Assembly (NCBI GenBank): GCA_010279815.1
Contig: QEOQ01000204.1
Coordinates: 1,489,561-1,553,560, forward strand
DNA length: 64,000 nucleotides
Reading direction: 5' to 3'
From: Brachionus plicatilis
Lineage: Eukaryota; Rotifera; Eurotatoria; Ploima; Brachionidae
The translations under genes and the position numbers were made by a program. Below the pieces are notes generated by a model. It searched no databases. It saw nothing but the letters and a program-made list of their open reading frames with translations, and had not been told where the DNA came from. This document shows, piece by piece, positions 38,023 to 48,692 of this stretch (position 1 is the first letter of the stretch; each line of letters starts with the position of its first letter).

Positions 38023-40239
38023 CTATCCATAGTGTTGAGCGGCTTTGCTTTCTGCCAGACATGCATTTTGCTGACCATTTGTTTTACAATTGCTGTTCAA
38101 AAGAGTACTGGCCAATTTTGGATGAGATTTCATGCACCATTCTTTTGCCTTGGGGTCAGAAAATCTTGCATCTTGCTCGCATTGGCCCGAACTTGGCGCC
38201 TTGGCTGACTTCGAACACTTCTGGGATCCATACTTCTGAAAAGGCGAATTTCTATTTATAATGCTATTAAAAGCCATGTTAAACATGCTGCCAAAACTTT
38301 CACTGCCATTGCTAAAACACAAATTGCTCGGACTTGTTGAATCTATCGACGAAGTGCTCGAAGGGGGCATAGACCCGGGCTTGGTCAATATACTCGATAT
38401 TGAATTAATCAAGCTTCCATTTGGATTTGTGTAATTTATGTTATTTATGGTAACAGTTGAACCATTGTATTCGCTTGGAGGAAAGCAACCTGGAGCTGAG
38501 GGCACACACAAATTGTTCTGTGCTTGATTTATCGTGTCCAGAAGTGATGTAACAGACTCGTTGTTCAGCGATTCAGGCAGCATTGAAGACTTGATGAAGT
38601 TGTTGCTGTTGGTCTGCATGGGCACAAAGTCTGAAAATTGCAGACTAGAACTGGACGGTGGATAAGTGCAGAGATTGAAATTTTCATGCTTGGGACCTTC
38701 GGGAATGTTGAGAAATTTGCTCTGGGAATTGTGTCGGCTTAGTGCCGAATTTTTGCCAACACAACCACTTTCAGATGATTTTATTTCGTCAACAATAAAA
38801 CCATCGCCGGACCGGACCGAATTTTTGGTCACTATGGGAGGCGGGGTGTCACAGCGCTGCGTTTGAGCGTTTGGCGACACAAAGTCGTTTTGTACGCCCT
38901 CTTGGTTACAGTTTACGCAAATGGTGCACTCGGTCATGGCTGAGTCACTGTATCCAGCAAAACTGTGCGAACATGGAATGGCAAAGCTTGGCTCAAAATA
39001 TTGATAGGTATTGGCGCTTGGGGGGTTCAGGAAATTTTGGTTCATGTAATTGTCACTTTGAGCCATTGGCGAGTACATGTTCGGATAGTAGCGGTTGTAG
39101 TCGCAGTTGTTGGTCTGGTTTGAATAGGGGCTAAAGTAGTTGTTGTTCAGGTCAATAAATTTGGACTCTTGTTTTGGAAAATAAGAGTAGTAATTGGAAA
39201 AGTTGTTTGCTTGGGGCTGTTTGCACACGTATCTTGAATTCATGGGATTTTTGTCCGCATAGTTGTAAATGTCCATGTTGGGCAAATATTGTGGACAAGT
39301 TTGTAAGTTGATGGGAGAAAATTTGCATTTGTTTTGGTCGAAATTTTTTGGATAAAAGTCGCATTTTTTGCCAACATGGTTGTCTTTTTTGACCAGTTGA
39401 ATGCGCTCATCCAAATCGACCATTTTGTTGGCCTCTTCCTGAAACGAGTTTTTGCTCTTCAGCTTGGATTTTGTATTGCTGCTGCGGTTTCTTTTGTTGG
39501 CAAACCAAGCTTTGACTTGGTTCTCGCTAATTTCGCCCTGTTCCGCCATCAGCTTCCTCTCTTCGTCCGTAGGATACGGATTGAGAATGTTGGCCTCGAA
39601 CCAGTCTTTCATTATTTTGGTCGCTCTCTCGGGCAAAGCTTTGGCTCTTTTTATTTTTATTTGCTCCGGCATGAAGACAATCTCAGCTGACTTTTCGCCA
39701 CTGTCCAACTTGCGGATTTGTCTGTGCTTTTTAGAAATGTAGTTTGGTTCAGCCACAGGCTGTATTTTTTCCAAGACCATGTCGACCTCTTCGTCGTCGA
39801 ACACATTCTCGGCATCATTCGGAAGGTCAAGCGGGCTCTTGCGGACAATGGTCCTCTTTCTTTTGTTCAAGTGGGCCATACTTTTTTCATTGGTGATGTC
39901 ATCAATGGAGCCAATCTTTCGCTTCTGAGACTCATCCATTTCTTTATCACTGTCCGTGGCTTTGTCCTGGACCAGAGTTGACCTGGCAGTGTCATCTTTG
40001 AAGCAGGGTTCTTTGGCCAGGTCGCCCAAGACAAAAGTTTGGTGCCGCACAGATGGCAGCTCTTTTTGAAAGGGCTCCGAGTGGGGCTCATGCTCAGCTG
40101 CTTCGATGGAAAGCAAACTAGGATCTATGAAAGACTTGATGGCTGACTTTTCGTCATCAAAAAGTTCAGACTTGTCTTTATGGGCAGTTTGGGGCTCCGG
40201 AATGGCGAATTCATCGCGAATTTCACAAGTGCTTAGCAT
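38023..40239 (-). CDS. Divergent TALE-class homeobox transcription factor
   Basis: One intronless frame of 738 residues. The homeodomain spans about 195-257: RAKALPERATKIMKDWF (helix 1), the TALE three-residue extension with LNPYP (219-223), then ISENQVKAWFANKRNR (recognition helix). Trp, Phe, Asn51 and Arg53 are present. Position 50 is Ala where MEIS/TGIF/PKNOX have Ile and PBX has Gly, so it falls outside the standard TALE families. No MEIS, PBC or IRO domain is seen. The N-terminal 190 residues are acidic and contain a basic KRKRT stretch (likely nuclear signal). The C-terminal 480 residues are low-complexity, rich in Asn, Ser, Tyr and Pro, with a Cys cluster (CTICVNCNQ, about 450). The spiralian-specific TALE expansion (SPILE genes, early embryo patterning) is a plausible home, as inference only. 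Its base composition is clearly richer in G+C than the flanks. Confidence 0.85.
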   Translation of the reverse strand: MLSTCEIRDEFAIPEPQTAHKDKSELFDDEKSAIKSFIDPSLLSIEAAEHEPHSEPFQKELPSVRHQTFVLGDLAKEPCFKDDTARSTLVQDKATDSDKEMDESQKRKIGSIDDITNEKSMAHLNKRKRTIVRKSPLDLPNDAENVFDDEEVDMVLEKIQPVAEPNYISKKHRQIRKLDSGEKSAEIVFMPEQIKIKRAKALPERATKIMKDWFEANILNPYPTDEERKLMAEQGEISENQVKAWFANKRNRSSNTKSKLKSKNSFQEEANKMVDLDERIQLVKKDNHVGKKCDFYPKNFDQNKCKFSPINLQTCPQYLPNMDIYNYADKNPMNSRYVCKQPQANNFSNYYSYFPKQESKFIDLNNNYFSPYSNQTNNCDYNRYYPNMYSPMAQSDNYMNQNFLNPPSANTYQYFEPSFAIPCSHSFAGYSDSAMTECTICVNCNQEGVQNDFVSPNAQTQRCDTPPPIVTKNSVRSGDGFIVDEIKSSESGCVGKNSALSRHNSQSKFLNIPEGPKHENFNLCTYPPSSSSLQFSDFVPMQTNSNNFIKSSMLPESLNNESVTSLLDTINQAQNNLCVPSAPGCFPPSEYNGSTVTINNINYTNPNGSLINSISSILTKPGSMPPSSTSSIDSTSPSNLCFSNGSESFGSMFNMAFNSIINRNSPFQKYGSQKCSKSAKAPSSGQCEQDARFSDPKAKEWCMKSHPKLASTLLNSNCKTNGQQNACLAESKAAQHYG

Positions 40240-40738
40240 TTTATTATGTTCTTTATATTAAGCTTGCAAAGCGATCATTTATTTAAGATTAGTTAAGATT
40301 AAAAACCAAGTAGGGAACTTGAATTTTTGAAATGTTCATTCACTCTTTTAGATTTGTTCACTTATTTAGCTGTTTTATTTTGGATTTTTATGGAAATTTT
40401 AAGTGCTTAAGCGTTCTAAATTTGAATAGTTCTAGCTGAGTGTTCAGCAACGCTTTAAAATTTGCTTTGTTTTTTTGCATAAAAAGTTTAGAGACCGAAT
40501 GATTATTTATTGAAATCATTCAAAACGGAGTGACTAACAATGAACAATTTTTATTTAGCAAAATTATCTAGATTGAACTAGGACTGTTGTAAAAAGTGGA
40601 TTGTGTAAAAATTTGTTTTGTAAAAGTCGAAATAGATTCAAAAAATTTAACAAGAATTGAAAAAAAATTTATTTCTTTGATTTTTAAAATTTAAATTACT
40701 TCAAGTCTAAATATATGTTTTTAAAGATTACTTTTAAT
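40240..40738. other. Upstream region of the TALE gene
   Basis: 500 bases of AT-rich DNA; presumed promoter and 5' UTR of the minus-strand homeobox gene. No motif identified. Confidence 0.45.
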
Positions 40739-41060
40739 CAGACTTGTGCAAATGTCAGAAAAAAAGTCATTTAAACTTTTTTCATTTGAAAAATTTTTTT
40801 GAACTCAAGTCATTTGATCTGACTTGATTTTTTTTTTTTAATTCTTTTAAATTAACTTTAATTTTTTTTTTTTTTTAAAAGTCTTTTGACTTGATTTCAA
40901 AATTTTTTTCTGAAAAAAGTCATTTCAAAGACTGTGAAATAAAAATGGCCGCCTTAATAACTATATGAAACGACAAAAGACTTATTTTTAAAGAATAAAT
41001 TTTCAAGTCAAGTCTAGTGAAGTGACTTGACTTTGACTTAATGACTTTTAAACACCTCTG
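40739..41060. mobile_element. hAT-like MITE with 8-base target duplication
   Basis: The 322-base element begins CAGACTTGTGCAAATGTCA; its other end, read inward, is CAGAGGTGTTTAAAAGTCA, the CAGRGGTG-type terminus usual in hAT transposons. It is flanked by CTTTTAAT (40731-40738) and CTTTTATT (41061-41068), an 8-base duplication with one mismatch, again hAT-typical. AAGTCA/TGACTT motifs are repeated many times inside both ends and could be subterminal transposase-binding sites. No coding capacity. Confidence 0.8.
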
Positions 41061-41403
41061 CTTTTATTTAATCTGAGCTAGCTATTAATTTAGTCTAAAT
41101 ATGTGCATTTAAAATATTTAAATTTTAACCGATCTTTTCGTTTTATTTAATTGCACTTTTAAATTCAAAAGTACATCGCTCAATTTTTACTTTCTTTAAA
41201 AATAAAATATCGACTTGCACAAGTTGACATCTAGTTAAGACAATAAAATTTATAATTTTTTTCATATATTAATTAAGCAGGCAATTGATATATAAAAAAT
41301 TTTATAATTGTAAAACTCGTACTACACTAAATGTTAAACTCGATGATTTTAGGTAAATAAAAATTCACTTCTCATTGATTTTTTGGGTCTTGCCTGTTAT
41401 GTG

Positions 41404-41495
41404 ACCAGTTGGTCACATAATATGTTACCAGTTGGTCACATAATATGTTACCAGTTGGTCACATAATATGTTACCAGTTGGTCACATAATATGTT
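41404..41495 (+). repeat. Four tandem 23-base units in the Merlin-like left arm
   Basis: Four exact copies of a unit beginning ACCAGTTGGTCACATAATAT (then GTT) stand head to tail. The right arm carries the unit once. Each unit contains the palindrome-like ACCAGTTGGT and so could form a small hairpin or bind a dimeric protein. Confidence 0.95.
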
Positions 41496-41850
41496 ACCAG
41501 TGACTTTATGTCGATTTGGTGACCAAGTATTTTTTCTGACTGGTCACATATTCACTGGTCACCTAATATGTGACCAGGCAAAATTATTATTAAAATAAAG
41601 AATTTTTTTTTTTAAAAATCTTATTATTTAAGTGACCAGTTATTAAATTTATATGACCAGTTTTTTTATTTACGTGACCAATTTATATTTAATTTTAAAA
41701 TTATAAAAATTCAATAAAAAAAATTATTTATGCATTTTTGCGATAAGTTGCTTTACACCACGCTCATTTTTTCATTAATTTCCCGCACTCTGGGCAAGCT
41801 ATTGGGTTTTATGTTTGCTAAGAACTTTTTTTGCAGCAAGGTAAATTGCA

Positions 41851-42120
41851 TCAGAAATTTTTTTTTGTTGGATTTAAACTAAGCTTGCAAATGGCCACAC
41901 CAACCTCTTCAAAATCTGATTCACAATTTTCTTCATGATCTGAATCGGTGCCATTTGTCAAAAAATCACTCTCTTTTATTGTAATTGTTTCCATACGTGG
42001 ATAACTTTGAAAAGTACCTTTTGAGTGTTTTACTTTGGCATAATGACTCTCATTGATCTCCACAAATTTGCCTTTACCACCTAATTTTAGATTTTTTTTT
42101 GATAATGTCTACCGTACCGT
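41851..42120 (-). pseudogene. Merlin/ISXO2-type transposase fragment
   Basis: The open minus-strand frame covers the 70-codon ATG frame ending at 41851 and extends upstream through about 42115. Just upstream of that ATG it reads KLGGKGKFVEINESHYAKVK, the core of the ISXO2-like transposase domain, whose usual form is GGxGKxVEIDES. The first catalytic Asp of that motif is Asn here. Past HSKG the sequence no longer resembles the family and becomes acidic (DSDHEENCESDFEE) before a stop. The remaining catalytic parts are missing, so the fragment is inactive. Confidence 0.72.
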
Positions 42121-42386
42121 ATATTTACAATTAAATTTTATTTAACTTAAAAGAAATTTATTTGACCAATTGCAAAATTTTCGTGACCAAATGTTTATTT
42201 AGGTGACCAGGTTAAAATTATTTATAAACATTTTTACCAAATAAATAATTTTGCCTGATCACATATTAGGTGACCAGTGAATATGTGACCAGTCAGAAAA
42301 AATACCTGGTCACCAAATCGACATAAAGTCACTGGTCACATAATATGTGACCAACTGGTCACATAACAGGCAAGACCCGATTTTTT

Positions 42387-45366
42387 AAAACTAGAAAGCC
42401 CGAGAAGTTTTTAGACTTTTTTGTTTAAAATATTTGAACTAATTAATTATTTTTATATTCATAATAAAAATAATTAAAAAGACAAAAGAATAATATTTTA
42501 TATTTAAAAAGACAAAAGAATAATAAAAGATAAAAGAAGTCAAAAACCCTTTTTTTTAAATTAATAGTTAGTTTAGTTTCAAGGGTCTAGTTGTTTAATA
42601 AAAAAACCCTAAATTTTGACTCATACATTTTTTTCTAAATCGTATTTATTTTTACCTAAGATTCAACAATTTTAAAGCTGTTTGAATTATATTATTAAAA
42701 AAAGCTTGGATCTTTAATATTTAAATTTCAAAAAATATTTGGATTGAAATTGTTGCTTCTTTTCTATATTAAAAAAGGCACTAGAATCAGTTCAGCAAAT
42801 GAAGAAAAAAGCCTTGATCTATTATTTGATTCAGGGCCTAAGGTTTGATTGTCTACTTCACTTTCAATGTCATGTTTGACTCAATTAGAATAAATGGAAA
42901 ATCGAGAATTTATCATGCAATAGAAAATTAAACATAAACAAAATTTAAAAAAAAACTGTATTTTTATTGATTCAATCAGAAATTTAGAAATAAAAAAAGT
43001 TTGAATCGCCTTTTTGTTTCTCTCTAATTTCTTTCCATTTCTTTAATATCTTTTTCAAGATGTGGGCACCAAGAACCTTTTTTAAATTCCAAAAGATGAG
43101 TACAACTGTTAAAAATTACTTAAATTCTTAAATTTAAAGGTTTTTGTAATATTAATTTCTTTGATTGAACAACAAAACTGGTATACAAGAGCCTTAAGGT
43201 GAAGAAAATTCACACTCTCCACGAGTGCAGGTGATTAATCAATTCTGTCGGAATGAAACCATCGAATAAAACGTGGATGAACAAGAAAAGTTTTAATTAT
43301 TTAATAATTTTTCATTCCACCTATATGCATTCTCTTTTGGCTGTTCAGTGAGTTGATGATTTATATTTAAACTATTCATTTGAAATTAATAATTCATTAA
43401 TTATTTTTCGTTTTAAAATTTTCGATGAGTTCCCAGTTGGAAAAAAATTGATGTGATGTCGAGGAAACATGATGAGTTTTATGATTTGATATTAATGCTA
43501 GAGTCTCAAATGCATTGATGTCTCATCAAACTATTGTTTATGGGTACATTAATGTGGCATCAATAATTAATTTAATCCAGTTTAAAAGTAATATGAATAA
43601 TTTAAATTTAAAAAAACAATTTAGTATTAAAACTCTCTTGAACAAAAAAAAATTCCAACTACGGATAAAAACTTATCAACCAAGAAAAGAATTAAAATTT
43701 TAGAAAAAATAATTACAATTGTTTACTTAAATTGATTAAAAAAATACAAAAAAACAAAGATTTAAATTTCTAAAAAAAGGAATCTTTTATTTAAATACAC
43801 AAAAATGGTGATTTAGGCCTAATTCTCAATTAAATTCTTTAATGAATAAATAATTATTTAATCATTAAAAAATTTTACCAAATTTTAGCCAAAAATGTCT
43901 AATTTTACTTAAAATTATGTAAGAACAGTAGAGTTTTTAGAATTTTTTCAAATTAAAATTAGCTAGAAATTTTGGAAAAAAATTCAATTTTTAACTAATT
44001 TCACCTTAAACCTCATTTTTTTGGCAGAAAGCATTTTGGATCGATTTTTCTAAAATTTAAGAATTTTAATATAGGCTTACGTAATTTTTCATAAAATTTA
44101 ATATTCACGTAAGATTACTTAAGCTTACTAAAAATAATGTAAAATTACATAATTTAGCTGATTCTGGACTTATTGTAGTATCACTGTACCTGAGTTAGTA
44201 ATTACTAGGTTCATTAAGCTTTTCGGCACTCTTTGAAAATCTTGAAGAATTGGAAAAATAACTTCTGATAGTAAAAGCACCTGTTTAACTTTTCAAAAAA
44301 ACTCATGTTAAATGAAATTTTATTTCAACAATTTCAGTATTTTTCTGAATGTTCATGAACGTTTATGAACAAGAACGTTAATTATCTTTCACAAGCTTTC
44401 ATTTTCTTGCAGAAATTTTCATCATTTTTTCGAGGAAAAAATTGGATATTTTTAAAAACATATTTAATATGAGCTAGAAGATAAAAAATAGTCTTTGAAG
44501 TGTTTTTCTCAGATTTAATAATTTAATAGATTTAGTAGTTTAATATTTCAATTTAATTTGTTGGACCTCTACTTGCCTCGGTTACGCACTCGTGAAGACT
44601 TTTTCCCTCTTTTCTACAAATTCCATGGTTCACTTAATTGTTTTTGACATTTATTTTTTGTTGCAAATTATTTTCCTAGATAATTTTATTATTTAGTTGA
44701 AGACATTGAAGTGAACAATGAAAAGGAAAAAAAGTAAACAAAAGAAGTAAATAAATTATTAAGAATAATTTAATGTTGTATGATCTATCATGTTCTTTAT
44801 AATTTTTTAAAAATGACGGAAAAAAGTAATGAACAAAAAGTTTAACAAAAACCTAAGAAAATTAATTACAGCAGTGTTTTGAAATGAAGATTTTTTCTAA
44901 ATCAATGATATTTTACGAAAAATAATAATAATAACTTATTGCAAATTTTTGAAAATTTAGCTTTTCAAAGTTAAATTATTTTTCGAATTTAGGAAAATTT
45001 ATGAAAATCTTCATTTCAAATCACTGCCGTATATTCCTGAATTAAAAAACGAATATTTTAAAATTTAAATATTTAAATTCTTTAAAAATAATTAATAATG
45101 TTTAATTTTATTTTATTTTTTTAAAATTTTAAAATTAATTTTTTTAAACCATTTTATAAAAATAAATGTTTTATAATTTTTTTCGGAACACTTTTTGTAT
45201 TCTTCTACAAATTAAACTGCTCTTGAATTAAATAAATTTTTTTTTCAAAATAAGAAAATTTCAACTTAATTTTGAAATTAAGTTGAAATTTTGTAATTTC
45301 TATTTCACTTCTATAAAACGAATAAATATAAAAATAAGTCGAAATCTTTGAATTTAAAACATTAAA
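42387..45366. other. Intergenic AT-rich DNA
   Basis: 3 kb with no supported gene. A GC-richer patch at about 43190-43290 reads on the minus strand as HPRFIRWFHSDRID and more across a stop; it may be an old retroelement scrap. TTACGTAA-like motifs recur at 44070-44155. The frame at 43515-43703 appears spurious. Confidence 0.4.
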
Positions 45367-48300
45367 ATGGGCAAACATAAAAAGGAAAAAAAATCCAAAA
45401 AAGACAAAAAGGATAAGAAAAAGGATCACAAGAAAAAAAAGCAGAGATCGAGATCGCCTGCATCATCATCTAGTCATTCGTCACGATCATCTTCGTCGTC
45501 ACGTTCACCATCGCCCGAAACCAAGGCAAAATCTACAAAAAAAACCGAAACTCTGGATGATTTATTCAAAAAAAGTGAAGCCAATGACATGAACTGGCAT
45601 CTTAATCAAAAAAGCGAAACACTTCTTTTCGATCAATTTAAAGAACCAGTCGACAAACAATCCGAGACCTTTATCTGGCGAAAAAAAAACCAAAAATTTG
45701 GTTTAGACAAACTCGAGCCAGAAAAATATTTACTCATAAACAAACTCAAACAAGAAGAGACCCAAGTAGATTTTTTTTATTAAATTTAAAAAAAAAAAAA
45801 TTTTATTTTAATTTAGAGGGAGCTTGAAAAATTAGAAAAACGCAAGAAAGAACGAGAACGCGAAAGAGAAGAAAGAAACAGGGAACGAGAATTTCTACAG
45901 CGTCAAAAAGAAGGCGAATACCACAAACAATGGGAAAAACAAGAGGACTCAGTTAGTTAAAAATTTATTAAAAAATTTAAAAAAAGAAATTTATTTTAAT
46001 TTTGATTTTAATTTTAGTTTCAATTAAAACAAGTTAAGCTACGATCTAAAATACGTATTGAAGAAGGCCGTGCCAAACCAATTGATTTGCTTGCCAAATA
46101 CATAAACAGCGAAGACGATGGTCTGGCCATTGAAATGCACGAGCCCTACCTGTACCTGAATGGCTTGACCATCCGTGATTTAGAAGATTTGCTAGTTGAT
46201 ATAAAAGTTTATTCTGAATTAGAGAATGGCCAGAATTCGGATTATTGGCAAGACATAACAGTGGTAGCTGAGGACGAACTGAAAAGACTTCAAACTAAGG
46301 CCAAAGTATCCAAAGACACGTCTGGCGAAAGGAGAGAAGACATAAACGAATCGGTGCTGCAGGATGTTACTTCACTTTTTAAAGGAAAAACTTATGAACA
46401 ATTGGTTAAACTGGAAGAGTCTATTCAATTGAAGTTGAATCAAGAGAGCACTTTGGACATCAATTACTGGGAGACTTTACTTGGTCAGCTTAAGGGTCAC
46501 ATGGCAAAAGCCAGACTAAAAGAAAGACATAAGAAAATTTTGAGAAAAAAAGCCGAAAACTTAAAAAAAGAACAGGGTATTGAAAATCATCCAAAACCAA
46601 TGGCTAAACAGGGCGATGCGGCGCCCAAAATCAACACCAAAAAGTACAAAAACGAAATGGAAATAAACATTGATGACAGTGATGAGGATGAATTTGACAA
46701 GCAAGAAAAACGAGATGAGTTCGATCAAGCTGAAGAGACCGAGAAAATAACTGATGCAATTCAAGATTATACAATTGGGTGTTATTCTCCTGTTTATTTG
46801 AGTTTAGAAGAACTACCAAATGATGCTTTTATAATAAGTCAAGTGGAGGATGATAAAAGACTGGAGATTAAAAGGTCTCAAATGCTGCATGGATCTGGAA
46901 AACCAAGTATTGAGGACGAATTCGAGAGGAAGCTGCACGAGTCTATGAATTATGAGCCGAGCGAGGATGATCTTAAAAATTCCGATTTTCCCGAGTCAAA
47001 ATCTGAAGCTGATGAAGTAAAAATTGAGCAAAAATATTCATGGTCAGACAAGTACAGGCCGAGAAAGCCGCGCTATTACAACCGAGTGCACACTGGATAC
47101 GATTGGAACCAGTACAATAAGAAGCACTATGACATGGATAATCCACCACCCAAAACAGTTCAGGGATATAAGTTTAATGTAAGTTTTAAATTTTAAAGTG
47201 TATTACAAAAATAGTTTTTTTGCATCAAAAAAACTTAAATTTTAGATTCGTAAAAAATTGATTTTTATTAAAATTTTTTAGTCGGCTAAAATAAATTTTT
47301 TTGTTCCATAAATACTATCTTGTTCTCAAAAAAATTATGAATTGTTAATTTTAGAACAAAAACAGAATATAAATTAAAATACTCAATAAATTTTTTTATT
47401 GAGTATTTATTATACAATTTGCATCATCATTTAAAAAAATGATGATGCAAATTGTATCAGTAGATACGTTCAATCTACCACCTAAACCCAGGCTTCTAAA
47501 AAATTCTGCCAAGGAATTTTAGGATCCTTTTAAGAAGCTCGAAATAGGTGGAACATTGAATGCATCGACTGAATATTTCTATATTTTCTGTTTTTTATTT
47601 TTTTGTTATAAAATAAATGATCTTAAAAATTTTAGTTTTTGATTAAAAAAAATTCCAATATCTATTTTGATTTTCTTAAAATATCGACTTGTTAACGAGA
47701 GGTTGAAGTTGGGAGCAAATCTGATTAAAATGTGATTACTTGACGAAATTTCAGAATATATTAAATTTTAACAGAATTCGTTAATTATTGTTAAAAAAAA
47801 TTTTATATCAATATTCATTTTAAAAAAGTTACCAATGTTTTATTTGAATAAAATTGCTATGTTCCGAAAAATTGCTCCCAGCTTTACTCTGCCCTTGTAA
47901 ATAAAGGTTTAAACAAATTTTTATAATTTTTAGAGTAGAGTTAGATTAATTAATCATTTAATCAGTAAAATCAAGTTTTTGTATTCTCAAAATAAAAATA
48001 TAAATAAATCTATTAAAAATAACATTTTTTTCGTTCAAGGAAATGTTAATACAGTAATGACTTAAAATAACTTGAATACTTGTTTCCATCCCCTCTTCCT
48101 TAGAATTTTTTATCTATGAATTATTAAAAGCTCAATTTGAAGAATTTAAAAAATATTTCTGCATTTTAATGTATATTGTTTCATTCATGACCGGCCAACA
48201 AGTTTTTATCACATGACAATTTTAATTTTACAAATAATTTCTACTATACACCCCTCTCAGTTTCTACTAATTATCTTCTTATTTTGTACTGTAGATAATC

Positions 48301-48692
48301 TCTAAATCGACTAAATTTTAGTTAAATTATATGGAAAAATCCAAAAATTAAATTCTTTATTTAAATTCATTTTTGATTAATTAAATTTTTTTTTACTTTA
48401 GATATTTTATCCGGATTTAATTGATAAAACTAAAACTCCCAAGTATTCAATTGTAAGTGTTTATATTCATAAAAGCAATTTAATTTTATAAAAAAATTTT
48501 TAGACTGTTTGCAGTGATAATAAAGATTTTGCCATGCTAAGATTTCACGCTGGTCCGCCTTATGAAGATGTAGCATTCAAAATAATAAACAGAGAATGGG
48601 ATATTTCATATAGACACGGATTTCGAAATCAATTCCAAAATGGAATCTATCAGCTATGGTTTCACTTCAGAAAATGGAAGTACAGAAGATAA
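45367..48692 (+). CDS. CACTIN: Cactin, spliceosome-associated regulator
   Basis: Five exons, 45367-45765, 45817-45951, 46018-47178, 48402-48452 and 48504-48692, give 644 residues in frame. The N terminus is Lys-rich (MGKHKKEKKSKKDKK) and then an Arg-Ser stretch, both nuclear-speckle features. A charged coiled coil with RELEKLEKRKKERERER follows. The conserved mid domain has KIRIEEGRAKPIDLLAKY and MHEPYLYLNGL. The C-terminal Cactin domain includes WSDKYRPRKPRYYNRVHTGY, WNQYNKKHYD, the VQGYKFNIFYPDL junction across introns, and the closing HFRKWKYRR. Cactin acts in late splicing and sister-chromatid cohesion, and it was named as a Cactus partner in dorsal/NF-kappaB signalling. Human cactin is longer, mainly in its N-terminal part. 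Intron 3 (47179-48401) is 1.2 kb and holds two hairpins. AATAAA is at 48774. Confidence 0.96.
47412..47457 (+). repeat. Perfect hairpin, 21-base stem, in Cactin intron 3
   Basis: Left arm 47412-47432 (ATACAATTTGCATCATCATTT), AAAA loop, and the exact reverse complement 47437-47457. It directly abuts the longer imperfect hairpin. It lies in the sense orientation of the Cactin pre-mRNA. Confidence 0.92.
47458..47571 (+). repeat. Imperfect hairpin of 114 bases in Cactin intron 3
   Basis: The arms start CAGTAGATACGTTCAATCTA and, on the opposite strand, CAGTCGATGCATTCAATGTT. They pair over about 50 bases with scattered mismatches and bulges around a short loop near CTGCCAAG. The composition is richer in G+C than the intron around it. 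The size and mismatch pattern allow a miRNA precursor, a short MITE or a decayed palindrome; the sequence alone does not decide. Confidence 0.75.

Larger units (their letters stand above)
41385..42378. mobile_element. Merlin-like DNA transposon with long inverted repeats
   Basis: A 994-base element flanked by a perfect 8-base duplication, GATTTTTT, at 41377-41384 and 42379-42386. It starts GGGTCTTGCCTGTTATGTGA and ends in its reverse complement. The left arm (41385-41587, 203 bases) and right arm (42245-42378, 134 bases) match almost throughout; the 69-base difference equals three extra copies of a 23-base unit. Extra TGACCA motifs occur inside both arms. Merlin-group elements (relatives of bacterial IS1595/IS1016) have 8-9-base duplications and G-rich tips, and the internal frame carries the matching transposase motif. 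Confidence 0.88.

Noticed and set aside
38666..39981. Several plus-strand frames opposite the homeobox gene
   Set aside because: All lie within the 738-codon minus-strand frame and have no domain; they are antisense shadows of a GC-richer coding region.
41850..42063. Host gene inside the Merlin-like element
   Set aside because: The upstream in-frame extension contains the ISXO2 transposase motif, so at least the first part is transposon-derived; the acidic remainder is reported as uncertain.
43515..43703. 62-residue plus-strand frame
   Set aside because: Lys/Asn/Ile-dominated composition, as random AT-rich DNA gives; no splice or polyadenylation context.
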